64,000 nucleotides of DNA, from assembly GCA_963808815.1 (NCBI GenBank), contig CAWEGI010000018.1:9003-73002 (forward strand), written 5' to 3'. Below the pieces are notes generated by a model. That model made no database searches, was not told the origin of the DNA, and saw nothing but the letters and a program-made list of their open reading frames with translations. The position numbers were made by a program, and so were the translations under genes. Origin of the DNA: DATBLE01 sp963808815. GTDB lineage: Bacteria > Actinomycetota > Thermoleophilia > Gaiellales > Gaiellaceae. This document shows, piece after piece, positions 33,763-42,786 of the stretch (within the stretch, counting starts at the first letter, position 1; each line of letters starts with the position of its first letter).

Positions 33763-35830
33763 CTAGTCGGAGTGGATCGGCCCGAGGCCGCCGGTCGTCT
33801 TGGTGTGGAAGAAATGCTCGAAGATCTTCAGCGCCGCCGGCGCGGCCGCCGTGCCGCCGTGGCCGCCGTTCTCGATCACGGCGCAGACGGCGATCTTCGG
33901 CGTCTCGGTCGCATCGGCCGGCCCGTAGCCGCACCACCAGGACTGATCCTGGAGCAGCGGCCGCGCGTAGCCGGGCGGCTGAACGACCTTCTCGGCCGTG
34001 CCCGTCTTACCCGCGATCGGGATCGGGAAGTTGCCGAACACCGCCGTGGCGGTGCCGTAGGACGCGTGCGTCGCGCGATAGAGGCCGTCGCGCACGACCG
34101 CGAGCGCGGCCGGGTCGACATTGCTCGACTTGGGCGCGGGCGGGTTGAGGTAGTGGCGGCCGCTGCCGGGCTCGTCGACCGCATAGAGCACGTGCGGGGT
34201 GACGAGCTTGCCGCCGTTCGCGATCAGGGAGTAGAAGCGCACCATCTGGAGCGGCGTGACCAGCAGGTCCTTCTGCCCGATCGCGAGCTGGATCGAGTCG
34301 CCGGGCTTCCACAGCCGGTCGATCTGCCAGTGGCCGGGGTCGGTCTTCGCCGTGTACGTCGCCTGGCGCCACTCCGGCGTCGGCAGGAGCCCGGACTGCT
34401 CGGGCCCGACGTCGATCCCGGTCGGTCGCGCCGAACCCGAACCGGCTCGCCCATCCCTGGAGCGGGTGGCCGCGGTCGGGCGGCAGCGCGTAGAAGGCGT
34501 AGCCGAGGTTGTAGAAGTACGTGTCGCAGGAAGCGCCGATCGCCTGGGGCAGCGTCATCGGCTGGTTCACGTACGGGTCCCAGTTCTTGAAGACCTGGCC
34601 GTGCACCTCGAAGCTGGGCGTGCACGGGATCGTCTGGAACGGGGAGATCAGCCGCTCCTGCATCGCCGCCAGGGCGGTCACGGGCTTGAAGGTCGAGCCC
34701 GGGCGGATACAGGCCCTCGGTCACGCGGTTCAGGCCGGGGTAGTTGTCCGCTTTCGCCGTCTTCGGGTCGAGCAGCGGCGCGAGCTTCTTCTGGTTCGTC
34801 CGGCCGACGAAGATGCTCGGCTTGTAGGTCGGCGAGGAGGCCATCGCCAGGATCTCGCCGTTCGACGGGTTCATCGCCACGATCGCGCCGCCGTCGGCGA
34901 GCCAGTGGCCGTCCTGCGTGCGCGAGCCTGATGCCGTACTGGAGCGCCCGCTCCGCCGCCCGCTGGAGCGAGATGTCGATCGTCAGCCGGATCGGGAAGC
35001 CGGCCGTCGGCGCCCGCGTCACGACCGGCGTTGCCGACCTTGCCGCCGAGCGAGTCGACCCGCTGGAGCTTCTCGCCGGAGCGGCCGCGGAGGTACTTGT
35101 CGTCGCTCTGCTCCACTCCTGCCTGGCCGATCCTGTCGCCCGGGCAGGGAACGTTCGCCTCCTTCGCCCGGGTGGTCTGGCAGGTCTTGTAGTGCTTCTT
35201 GTAGAGGACGAGCTGGCCCGGAGAGATCTCCCCGACGTAGCCGAGCACGTGCGCGAGCAGCGCCTCGGTGTTGTACTTGCGCAGGTAGGTCGGGGTGATC
35301 TGGACACCTGGGAACTCACGGTTGCGCTCTGCGAGGTAGGCGACCTGGTCGGGATGGACCGCGACCTGCATCGTCACCGGAGTCAGCGGGTTCTTCATCC
35401 CCTGCTCGAGGCGTGCGAGCAGCTTGGGGAGCGGCACGTTGAGGACCATCGAAAGCCGCTTCATCTCCGCGTAGCGACCCTGCTTCGGCAGGTCGATCGG
35501 GACGACGTCGACCGCGGTCGAGGCTGCGTTCGTGACGAGCGTGCGGCCTTTCCGGTCGAGGATCGGGCCGCGCTGCGCCTCGATCGGGAATGTGCGCAGC
35601 TGGTTGTTCCGCGCAGCGGCCTCGTACTTCGAGCCCGAGAGGACCTGCAGCGACCACAGCCGGAGCAGCAGCACGGCGAAGACGGCCAGCGCGATCGCGG
35701 CGAGGATCGCCACCCGCAGCGCCATGCGGGGCGTGAACAGGTAGGGCTCCTCGACCCGTGGATCGGGCGGGAGGAAACGGTCGGCCCGGTTGCCGGTCGT
35801 GCTAGCCAACCGCGTGCACCACCCGTTCAC
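33763..35830 (-). CDS. mrdA: Penicillin-binding protein 2 (elongasome transpeptidase), four frameshifts
   Basis: Five overlapping frames join into a PBP2 of about 689 residues, the normal length. Order: cytoplasmic start and membrane helix (ILAAIALAVFAVLLLRLWSLQVL), dimerisation domain (PIEAQRGPILDRKGRTLVTN, HVLGYVGEISPGQL), and a transpeptidase domain with active-site Ser in YPPGSTFKPVTALAAM, SxN-type ASCDTYF, and KTGTAEKV. Shifts lie near 35025-35040, 34918-34928, 34697-34706 and 34420-34430. Each restores the family sequence when one or two bases are adjusted, and all catalytic motifs survive. In an essential gene this strongly suggests assembly error. Overlaps mreD by 29 bases. Confidence 0.85.
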
Positions 35831-36317
35831 GCCGGGCCGGAAGCGGCAGCAGGACCCGCGCCAGCGCGTAGACCGGCCACGTGAGGATCAGGTTGAGCGC
35901 CATCGCCTGGAAGAGCGTGCTCCAGAGCACCTCACGCGCCGGCGCCGGGTCGCCCAGCATGTAGTGGAAGGCGAGCGAGCCGAGCGCGTAGAGGAACGTG
36001 ATCACGACCACGGATACGAAGGGCGCATGCGAACGGTCGCGCCCGTTGGTCTCGCCGTAGCGGCCGATCCAGTAACCGGCGACCGTCAGCAGGAGCGAGG
36101 TGACGCCGAGCGTGCCCAGGTTCGCCGTGTCCACGAGCAGGCCGCCCCAGAAGCCGACCCCGGCGCCCACGATCGGCCCGCGGAGCAGCGCCACGCAGAT
36201 GATCGCTACCAGCAGCAGGTCGGGCGTCCCGTGCAGGACGATCACGTCGGAGAAGACCGACACCTGGAGGATCGCGGCGACGAACACGAACGCAGCCGCC
36301 TTCAGCCAGTCGATCAC
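35802..36317 (-). CDS. mreD: Rod shape-determining protein MreD
   Basis: A 171-residue integral membrane protein with about five helices (AAAFVFVAAILQVSVFSDVI, LLLVAIICVALLRGPIVGAG, GFWGGLLVDTANLGTLGVTS and others). The segment GLLVDTANLGTLGVTSLLLT is typical of MreD. GTG start overlapping the mreC stop (GTGA). Part of mreB-mreC-mreD-mrdA-rodA. Confidence 0.9.
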   Translation of the reverse strand: MIDWLKAAAFVFVAAILQVSVFSDVIVLHGTPDLLLVAIICVALLRGPIVGAGVGFWGGLLVDTANLGTLGVTSLLLTVAGYWIGRYGETNGRDRSHAPFVSVVVITFLYALGSLAFHYMLGDPAPAREVLWSTLFQAMALNLILTWPVYALARVLLPLPARRERVVHAVG

Positions 36318-37246
36318 TTCGAATCGGCCTTCCGGACGAGCACGATCACGGCCTCGAGCGTCGAGAAGTGGACGAACGGGTTGCACTGGATCTGCTTGTA
36401 GAGGTCCGTGTCGGACTGGCCGACCTGCGTCACCTGGCAGACCTGGATCCCGCGCGGGTAGAGCGACGAGAGGTCGCCGGAACGCCAGCCGGCGGTGACG
36501 AGGACGTCGCCGCGGTTCACGACCTGGTCCTTCGTCACCTGGTCGACGGTGAGCGAGTCGGAGATGCCCTGCTGAGCGATCCCGGGCGCGTTCGTGGCGA
36601 TGTCGAGGACCGATACGGCGCTGGAGTCGTCGGTGAGCAGCGTCACCTGCGCCACGTTCGACGCCACCTTCGTCACCTCGCCGACGAGGCCCTCGGCGGT
36701 GACCACCGCATCGTGCTTCGAGATCCCCTGGTTCTTCCCCGCGGAGACGACGATCTGCTGGGCGAACTGGCTCGGCGCCCGGGCGATCACGCGGGCGACG
36801 ACGGGCCGGTAGTCCTGCGGGTAGCGCGGGCTCTCCAGGTAGTTGAGCTGCTGTTTGAGCTGCGCGTTCTCGCGCAGGGCCGAGACGTTGACGATCGCTT
36901 GCGACCGCAACTGGTCGACCTCCTTGCGCAGCTTCTTGTTGTCGGACTTTGCGTGCAGGAGGCCGCCGAACCAGCTCGCGGCGTCCTCGAACGGGCTGGC
37001 GACGCGGTCGGCTGCGACCTCGAACGGCCTGAGGACGCTCGCGCCGGTCGACTGCACGCTGTGCAGGAAGCCGCCGTCCGACTCGCGGAAGTAGACGGTG
37101 ACGAGGGCGAGCGAGAGGACGCTGAGAATCCCGACGACGAGTCGCCGGCGCACGACCGCGTTGGCGCGGGCCGAAGGCGTGGACGTGGAACGCTGGGCAG
37201 ACGATCCGATCGCGGCCACGCGCGCAGATGACCTTCCGCGGGGCAC
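36314..37246 (-). CDS. mreC: Rod shape-determining protein MreC
   Basis: A 310-residue protein: basic cytoplasmic tail, one membrane helix (LVVGILSVLSLALVTVYF, about residues 36-53), a coiled coil (NKKLRKEVDQLRSQA) and two beta domains with the family landmarks YRPVVARVIARAP, GLVGEVTKVASNVAQVTLLT and GDVLVTAGWRSG. Periplasm-side scaffold linking MreB to PBP2. Follows mreB by 48 bases. Confidence 0.94.
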   Translation of the reverse strand: MPRGRSSARVAAIGSSAQRSTSTPSARANAVVRRRLVVGILSVLSLALVTVYFRESDGGFLHSVQSTGASVLRPFEVAADRVASPFEDAASWFGGLLHAKSDNKKLRKEVDQLRSQAIVNVSALRENAQLKQQLNYLESPRYPQDYRPVVARVIARAPSQFAQQIVVSAGKNQGISKHDAVVTAEGLVGEVTKVASNVAQVTLLTDDSSAVSVLDIATNAPGIAQQGISDSLTVDQVTKDQVVNRGDVLVTAGWRSGDLSSLYPRGIQVCQVTQVGQSDTDLYKQIQCNPFVHFSTLEAVIVLVRKADSK

Positions 37247-37294
37247 CGAACGGCTTAGTGTAGGCGAGGCGGCGGCGGGTTGTTCCGGTCGCCG

Positions 37295-38353
37295 TTACCG
37301 GTGGTTGCTGTTGGTCGACCGACCGCGGCCCTTCCGCTGGCTGCGGTGGATGACCTCGAACTCCTCGAGGCTCCGGCCGGAGCCGACCGCTACGCAGGTC
37401 AGCGGCGATTCGGCGAGGTGCATCGGCATGTGGGTCTCGTGGCGCAGCCGCTCGTCGAGCCCGTGCAGGAGCGCGCCGCCGCCGGCGAGGACGATCCCGC
37501 GGTCCATGATGTCCGCTGACAGCTCCGGCGGGGTCTTGTCGAGCGTCTGCTTGATCGCGTCGACGATCTGGTTGACGGGGTCCTCGAGCGCGTGCCGGAC
37601 CTCTTCGGAGGAGAGGATGATCGTCTTCGGCAGACCGCTGACCAGGTCGCGGCCGCGGACCTCCGCCTGAACCTCGTCCTGCATCCCCCACGCCGAGCCG
37701 ACCTCGAGCTTGATCTCCTCCGCGGTCTGCTGGCCGATCAGGAGCTTGTACTCGCGCTTGACGTAGTTGATCACCGCCTCGTCCATCTCGTCGCCGCCGA
37801 CGCGGAGGCTCTGGGAGACGACGATGCCGCCGAGCGAGATCACGGCGACCTCGGTGGTGCCGCCGCCGACGTCGACGATCATGTTCCCGGTCGGCTCCGC
37901 GATCGGCAGGCCCGCCCCGATCGCGGCGGCCATCGGCTCCTCGATCAGGTACGCCTGCCGCGCGCCGGCCGAGAGCGTCGCCTCCTCGACGGCCCGCCGC
38001 TCGACACCGGTGACGCCGGACGGGACGCAGACGACGACGCGCGGGTGGGCGAAGCGGTTCTGATGGACCTTCTGGATGAAGTGGCGGAGCATCTGCTCGG
38101 TGACGTCGAAGTCGGCGATCACGCCGTCCTTGAGCGGGCGGATCGCGGTGATCGTCCCGGGCGTCCGGCCGAGCATCCGCTTCGCCTCGACGCCGACCGC
38201 ATGCACCTCGCCGGAGCGTTGGTCGATCGCCACCACGGACGGCTCGGAGAGCACGATGCCGCGGCCGCGGACGTAGACCAGCGTGTTCGCCGTCCCGAGG
38301 TCGACGGCCATGTCGCGTCCGCCGAAACCGGTCAGGTGATCGAAGAGACCCAC
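37295..38353 (-). CDS. mreB: Actin-like cell-shape protein MreB
   Basis: A 352-residue bacterial actin. Nucleotide-binding motifs are AVDLGTANTLVYVRGRG (phosphate 1), NMIVDVGGGTTEVAVISLGG (phosphate 2) and GIVLAGGGALLHGLDERL (adenosine). It organises lateral wall growth, which predicts a rod or elongated cell. The GTG start (VGLFDHLTGFGGRDMAVDL) gives the usual short N-terminus. A 13-residue Ser/Arg tail extends the C-terminus. Confidence 0.96.
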   Translation of the reverse strand: MGLFDHLTGFGGRDMAVDLGTANTLVYVRGRGIVLSEPSVVAIDQRSGEVHAVGVEAKRMLGRTPGTITAIRPLKDGVIADFDVTEQMLRHFIQKVHQNRFAHPRVVVCVPSGVTGVERRAVEEATLSAGARQAYLIEEPMAAAIGAGLPIAEPTGNMIVDVGGGTTEVAVISLGGIVVSQSLRVGGDEMDEAVINYVKREYKLLIGQQTAEEIKLEVGSAWGMQDEVQAEVRGRDLVSGLPKTIILSSEEVRHALEDPVNQIVDAIKQTLDKTPPELSADIMDRGIVLAGGGALLHGLDERLRHETHMPMHLAESPLTCVAVGSGRSLEEFEVIHRSQRKGRGRSTNSNHR

Positions 38354-38396
38354 GGGGAGAGCCAGTGTACAGCCGACCCGCGATTCCCCTGCAAAG

Positions 38397-38422
38397 CAGT
38401 GACAGGCTTAAGCCTGTCACTG
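38397..38422. repeat. 26-base perfect palindrome between maf and mreB
   Basis: A perfect 13+13 palindrome centred on CTTAAG, with arm CAGTGACAGGCTT. It follows the maf stop codon by ten bases and precedes mreB by 43. It can form a long hairpin on either strand and could be a terminator, an attenuator or one copy of a dispersed REP-like element. A weaker relative (GGGCTGAAGCCTG) lies near 47690-47705. Confidence 0.7.
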
Positions 38423-38432
38423 CGGTACGCCG

Positions 38433-39026
38433 CTACCCGAAGTCGTAGGCGCCGGCGAACCGCTCGGCCAGCAGCCGCACCAGCAGCGCGGCCGGCAGGC
38501 CGACCACGTTCAGGTAGTCGCCCTCGACCCGCTCGACGAGGGCGGCGCCGCGGCCCTGGATCGCGTAGGCGCCCGCCCGCCCCTCCCACTCGGCGGACGC
38601 CACGTACGCAGCGATGTCGCGGGCGGTCAACTGACGGAACGTCACGCGCGTCGTCTCGGTGTGCAGCTCCGCCCACGCGGGAGTGATCAGGCACAGGCCC
38701 GAGACCACCTCGTGCGTGGCGCCGCCGAGCGCGGCGAGCATCTCGGCCGCCTCTTCCGGCCCCGACGCCTTCCCGTAGACGCGCCCGCCGCAGACGACCG
38801 TCGTGTCCACGCCGAGCACGGGACGGTCGCCGGCCTCGTCCGCGACCGATCGCGCCTTCCCCTGCGCGTGAGCACGCACGAGCTCGAGGGGATCGGCGTC
38901 GGGCGGATCGTGCTCCTCGTACCGCGGTGGCACGACCACGAACGGCAGCCCGAGCTGCTCGAGGATGGCGCGCCGCTGCGGCGAGGTCGAGGCGAGGAGC
39001 AGCGGCGGCGCGGGAGGGGCGCTCAC
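38433..39026 (-). CDS. maf: Maf-like nucleotide pyrophosphatase
   Basis: A 197-residue Maf/Ham1-type protein that hydrolyses non-canonical nucleotides. N-terminal LLLASTSPQRRAILEQLG is the Maf signature; LGVDTTVVCGGRVYGK carries the catalytic Asp, and WEGRAGAYAIQGRGAALVER matches the conserved core. GTG start overlapping the stop of the upstream methyltransferase (GTGA). Confidence 0.93.
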   Translation of the reverse strand: MSAPPAPPLLLASTSPQRRAILEQLGLPFVVVPPRYEEHDPPDADPLELVRAHAQGKARSVADEAGDRPVLGVDTTVVCGGRVYGKASGPEEAAEMLAALGGATHEVVSGLCLITPAWAELHTETTRVTFRQLTARDIAAYVASAEWEGRAGAYAIQGRGAALVERVEGDYLNVVGLPAALLVRLLAERFAGAYDFG

Positions 39027-39796
39027 GCGACCTTGCGGGCCTTCCACATCTCCTCGGCAGGCCAGCGCTCGGCCCACTCCGGCGTGAACACGTTGTAGCG
39101 GCCGCTGCCGCGCCCCGGGTTGCGGAGCTCGACCAGCCTCTCGACCTCGAAGCCGTGCGAGGTGAGCACGCGGATCCAGTCGCCGTAGCCCAGGTGAAAG
39201 TCGATGGCGTCGTCCGACTCCCACTCGAACCGGCGCATGCCGAAGTAGGGACGAAGGAGCTCCCGACCCGCCGGCTCGACCGGATCGACGTCCGGCGACG
39301 TGAGCATCAGCAGGGTCCCGTTGACGAGAAAGACGAGCTCGCCGTCCGGCCGGAGCAGCCGCGCTGCCTCGGCGACCCAGAGGTCGGGATCGCACCAGAT
39401 GCTCGCGCCGTACTCGGAGACCGCCAGGTCGAACGACGCATCCGGCAGCGGCACATCCTCGGCGCTGGCGTGGACGAGGGGGAAGTCGAGCCCGTGCTTC
39501 GCCTGCATCCGGCGGGCAGTCTCGAGCTGTTCGGCGGTCAGGTCGACGCCGACCGGGCGCGCTCCGCGACGGGCGAGCCAGGCCGACACGTACGCGGTGC
39601 CGCAGCCCAGCTCGACCACGTCCTTGCCGTCGACGTTCGGCAGGATCAGGACCTCGCTCTCGGGCACGCCCAGGATCCCCCACGTGATCTCGTCCGTCGC
39701 CCAGTTCCGCTCGGCGCCGGCGACGTAGCTCGCCGCCTCCTTGGCCCAGGATTCCCGGTTGGCGGCGGCGTGCTCGGTCAGCCCGTCTTCCGGCAT
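39023..39796 (-). CDS. Class I SAM-dependent methyltransferase (copy 1)
   Basis: A 257-residue methyltransferase with motif I DVVELGCGTAYVSAWLARRG near residue 60, an acidic GVDLTAEQL (motif II) and LVHASAEDVPLPDASFDLAV (motif III). It is clearly paralogous to the neighbouring gene at 39778-40542: both share DGKDVxELGCG, FPLVHASA, PYFGM and the WPxEE ending. Substrate unknown. It overlaps its paralogue by 19 bases and maf by four. Confidence 0.88.
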   Translation of the reverse strand: MPEDGLTEHAAANRESWAKEAASYVAGAERNWATDEITWGILGVPESEVLILPNVDGKDVVELGCGTAYVSAWLARRGARPVGVDLTAEQLETARRMQAKHGLDFPLVHASAEDVPLPDASFDLAVSEYGASIWCDPDLWVAEAARLLRPDGELVFLVNGTLLMLTSPDVDPVEPAGRELLRPYFGMRRFEWESDDAIDFHLGYGDWIRVLTSHGFEVERLVELRNPGRGSGRYNVFTPEWAERWPAEEMWKARKVA

Positions 39797-40542
39797 CGCC
39801 AGATCTCCTCCATCGGCCACGAGCGCGCCCACTCGGTCTCCTCCGCGGTCCGGTACGTCGAGTCGGCGCCTTCGGGCGGTCGCACCTCGACCAGTGTCTC
39901 GATCCGGAAGCCGTTCTCGCGGAACAGCCGGATCCACTCGCCGTACGGGAGGTTGAACTCGACGGGCTCGTCCGGTAGCTCGTCGTAGCGGTGCATGCCG
40001 AAGTACGGAGTCAAGAGCCGCCGCTGCATCGTCTCGGCCTCGTCGTCGAAGCAGCACATCGCCAGCGGCGTGGAGTGCGAGAACGCGAGCAGCCCACCCG
40101 GCCGCAGCAGCCGCGCGGCTTCCGGGACCGTGCGGTAGGGATCGGCGAAGGTCATCGCCCCGTGGTCGCAGAAGACGACGTCGAGGCTCGCGTCCGGGAG
40201 CGGCACCTCGTCGGCGCTGGCGTGGACGAGGGGAAAGTCGACGCCGGCCGCGGCCATCAGTTCGCGCGCGTGCTCGAGCTGGCGGCCGGAGTTGTCGAGG
40301 CCGACAACGCGCGCCCCACGCCGGGCGAGGAGGATCGACCACTGGGCCGCGCCGCAGCCGAGCTCGAGCACGTCCTTGCCGTCGACGTCGCCGAGGATCC
40401 CGAGCTCGGAGTCGGGAAGCTGCCACATCCCCCACCGCGGCTCGTCCTCCCGCCCGATGAACTCGGCGTTCCGTTCCTGGTACTCGTCGCTGCGGCGATC
40501 CCAGTTCGCGCGGTTGTGCGCGGCGTCAGGCGAGATCGCCAT
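39778..40542 (-). CDS. Class I SAM-dependent methyltransferase (copy 2)
   Basis: A 254-residue paralogue of the downstream gene. Motif I is DVLELGCGAAQWSILLARRG, motif II GLDNSGRQLEHA, motif III LVHASADEVPLPDASLDVVF. The N-terminus (NRANWDRRSDEYQERNAEF) is like that of many small-molecule methyltransferases in actinobacteria. It overlaps the ndk 3' end by 17 bases. The pair probably arose by tandem duplication and then diverged. Confidence 0.88.
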   Translation of the reverse strand: MAISPDAAHNRANWDRRSDEYQERNAEFIGREDEPRWGMWQLPDSELGILGDVDGKDVLELGCGAAQWSILLARRGARVVGLDNSGRQLEHARELMAAAGVDFPLVHASADEVPLPDASLDVVFCDHGAMTFADPYRTVPEAARLLRPGGLLAFSHSTPLAMCCFDDEAETMQRRLLTPYFGMHRYDELPDEPVEFNLPYGEWIRLFRENGFRIETLVEVRPPEGADSTYRTAEETEWARSWPMEEIWRCRKTG

Positions 40543-40945
40543 CGTCGAACCACAACGCGACCTCGCGCGCGGCCGACTCCGGCGAATCCGAGCCGTGCAC
40601 GAGGTTGTCCGGCATGGAGAGCGCGAGGTCGCCTCGGATCGTCCCGGGCGCCGAGTCGGCGGGGTTCGTCGAGCCCATCGTGGAGCGGACGACGGCGATC
40701 GCCCCCTCGCCCTCGAGCACGAGCGCGAGCGTCGGCGCGGAGGTGATGAACTCGACGAGCTCGCCGAAGAACGGCTTCTCGGCATGCTCGGCGTAGTGCT
40801 GCTCGGCCAGCCCGCGGTCGACGGTGAGCAGCCGGCCGGCGCGCATCGCGAGGCCGCGGGCCTCGAAGCGGCTGAGGATCTCGCCGGCCAGGCCTCGCCC
40901 GACGGCATCCGGCTTGATCAGGACGAGAGTGCGCTCGACCGGCAT
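40526..40945 (-). CDS. ndk: Nucleoside diphosphate kinase
   Basis: A 139-residue Ndk that moves gamma-phosphates between nucleotides. Start MPVERTLVLIKPDAVGRGL is canonical; the active-site His is in DNLVHGSDSPESAAREVALW. The same frame stays open upstream into the zinc-ribbon gene, giving an apparent fusion, but Ndk homology begins exactly at this Met. Confidence 0.95.
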   Translation of the reverse strand: MPVERTLVLIKPDAVGRGLAGEILSRFEARGLAMRAGRLLTVDRGLAEQHYAEHAEKPFFGELVEFITSAPTLALVLEGEGAIAVVRSTMGSTNPADSAPGTIRGDLALSMPDNLVHGSDSPESAAREVALWFDDGDLA

Positions 40946-40956
40946 CGCGGCCGAGT

Positions 40957-41578
40957 CTACTGGTCGCTGCTCGGAGTCTCGGCCGTGTCTTCCGCATAGC
41001 CGCCCGCCGTGCGGGCGGGGCATGCGCAGCGGCTCGTGGAGGGTGTCGGGAGCAATCGTCTCGTCGAACACGGACGAGCGGCGGACGATCGGCGTCTCGC
41101 AGAAGGGGCACACCTGCCAGAGCGGCTCGAGCGGAGCCTTGCAGCTGACGCAGGCCTGCTTCAGCTTCGTCGTGCAGACCGGGCAGACCAGGTACTCCGG
41201 CTCCACCGCGGCGCGGCACACCGGGCAGTGGGAGAGCCGGGTCCCGAGCTGCTCCTCCATCGCGCGCAGGCCGAGCTCTCGCTCGCGGACGTCCTCGAGG
41301 TACTCCGGCGGTCGGAAGAAGAGGTACACGAGCGGACCGATGAACGGCGGCACGAGGCCGAGCAGCGTCGCCATCGCCACCAGCCACGGATCGTCGATCC
41401 GCCGGCGCGCGTCCTTGTACACCCAGTACGCGCTGGCCAGCCAGAAGACGATGACGAAGAGCACCCCCAGCTTCCAGGTCACCGACCACGTGTCGGAGTG
41501 GAAGAAGTCGTTCACGCCGTCGAAGACGCCGTCGCCGGTGGTGGTGGTCGTGTTGTCGGCGAAGAGGACGAAGTTCAT
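40957..41578 (-). CDS. Membrane-anchored double zinc-ribbon protein (probable 3' frameshift)
   Basis: About 206 residues. Two membrane helices (WKLGVLFVIVFWLASAYWVY and LVAMATLLGLVPPFIGPLVYLF) are followed by a cytoplasmic helix and two zinc ribbons (CPVCRAAVEPEYLVCPVC and CVSCKAPLEPLWQVCPFC). As read, the frame runs on into ndk. One base change in the GC-rich run near 40995-41020 instead gives a natural end, YAEDTAETPSSDQ and a TAG at 40957-40959. Function unknown; similar proteins occur widely in actinobacteria. Confidence 0.78.
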
Positions 41579-41581
41579 GGC

Positions 41582-41692
41582 TCAGAGCAAGAGCTTCCCG
41601 ACGACGTACCCCACCGCGAACGCAAGTCCTGCAAAAGCCGCGATCACGATGGCGGCGAAGACGAAGACGCTGAGTCGCGTCCCGTGTTGGAT
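41582..41692 (-). CDS. Possible mini membrane protein downstream of folC
   Basis: A 36-codon frame ending in one clear membrane helix (VFVFAAIVIAAFAGLAFAVGYVVGKLLL is split across the segment; its core is AAIVIAAFAGLAFAVGYVVG) and a stop three bases before the zinc-ribbon gene. It overlaps the folC 3' end. No ATG, GTG or TTG opens the conserved-looking part (IQHGTRLSVF); the candidate start is an ATC, or an internal GTG. Confidence 0.35.
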   Translation of the reverse strand: MQHGTRLSVFVFAAIVIAAFAGLAFAVGYVVGKLLL

Positions 41693-42786
41693 GGTACGCC
41701 TTCGCCGAGCCCGGCGAGGTCTGCCAGCAGGTACAGCGACCCCGTGACGAGGACCGCGCCGTGCGGCCCGGCGATCGCGCGAGCGGCGGCGAGCGCGGCG
41801 GCGGGGTTCTGCTCCTGCTCCGTTCTCGTGAACCATCGGCTGCCAAGCCTTGCAAGTTCGGCCGCGGGAAGCGCGCGGGTGTTGCTCGACGCGGTTGCGA
41901 CCAGCGTATCGCCGAGCGCCGAGAGCGCCGCCAGCATGCCGTCCTCGTCCTTGTCGCGGAGAATCGAGGCGACGACGACGTAGCGGCGGTCCGGGACGCG
42001 CGGGAGCAGCCAGCCGACGCCGTCGAGGTTGTGGGCGCCGTCCCAGATCTCGAGCGGAGCCTCTCCCCGCCGCTCGAGGCGACCCGGCAACGTAACGGCG
42101 TCTGCGGCCGACGCGTCGACGGGACGGCCGAGGTAGGTCTCTGCCGCGGCAACGGCCAGGGCGAGGTTGCTGCGACCGGTCAGCACGACCGTGCCGGCGC
42201 CCGACGAGCGCGCCAGGGCCTGCCACTCGGGCTCGCAGAGGACGACGGCGGCACCCTGCCCGACGACCGCAAGCTTCTCCGCGGCGATCTCCTCCCGCGT
42301 CTCGCCCAGTTGCTCGGTGTGGTCGAGGCCGACGTTGGTGAGCACCACCACCGGGGCACGGAGCACGTTCGTCGCGTCGAGCCTGCCCCCGAGCCCCGCC
42401 TCGACCACCGCCACGTCGACCTCGGCAGCCGCGAACTCGGACAGGGCGGCCGCGGTCAGCGCTTCGAACTGGGTCGCGCCCAGGCGTTCGGCCGCCGGGC
42501 GAACGCGGGTGACCGCCCGCTCGAACCCCGCCGCGTCGGTGTCGAGCCGTTCATGCCACCCGGACACATGAGGCGAGGTGTACGCGGCGACGCGAAGCCC
42601 TGCGCCCCGGAGGACGGCTGCCGTCAGCCGGGTGGTCGTCGACTTGCCGTTCGTGCCGACCACGTGCACCGACAGGAAGGCGAGCTGCGGGTCGCCGAGC
42701 TCGGCGAGCAGCGCGCGCATGCGCTCGAGCCCGAACTCCTCGGGCCACGGTGAGAGCGACTGGATCCACTCAATCGGAGATTGCAT
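41644..42786 (-). CDS. folC: Folylpolyglutamate/dihydrofolate synthase
   Basis: A 380-residue Mur-ligase-fold enzyme that adds glutamate to folates. P-loop VVGTNGKSTTTRLTAAVL is near residue 42, with TSPHVSGWHERL, EAGLGGRLDATNVL and TNVGLDHTEQLGETREEIAAEK following; these are the FolC hallmarks. ATG start overlapping valS by 17 bases. The last residues (SASSSSPPS) are low complexity. Confidence 0.93.
   Translation of the reverse strand: MQSPIEWIQSLSPWPEEFGLERMRALLAELGDPQLAFLSVHVVGTNGKSTTTRLTAAVLRGAGLRVAAYTSPHVSGWHERLDTDAAGFERAVTRVRPAAERLGATQFEALTAAALSEFAAAEVDVAVVEAGLGGRLDATNVLRAPVVVLTNVGLDHTEQLGETREEIAAEKLAVVGQGAAVVLCEPEWQALARSSGAGTVVLTGRSNLALAVAAAETYLGRPVDASAADAVTLPGRLERRGEAPLEIWDGAHNLDGVGWLLPRVPDRRYVVVASILRDKDEDGMLAALSALGDTLVATASSNTRALPAAELARLGSRWFTRTEQEQNPAAALAAARAIAGPHGAVLVTGSLYLLADLAGLGEGVPSNTGRDSASSSSPPS

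Noticed and set aside
40526..41578. Single fused zinc-ribbon/nucleoside diphosphate kinase protein
   Set aside because: Ndk homology begins exactly at an internal ATG, and a natural stop appears with one base correction; a fusion would be exceptional.
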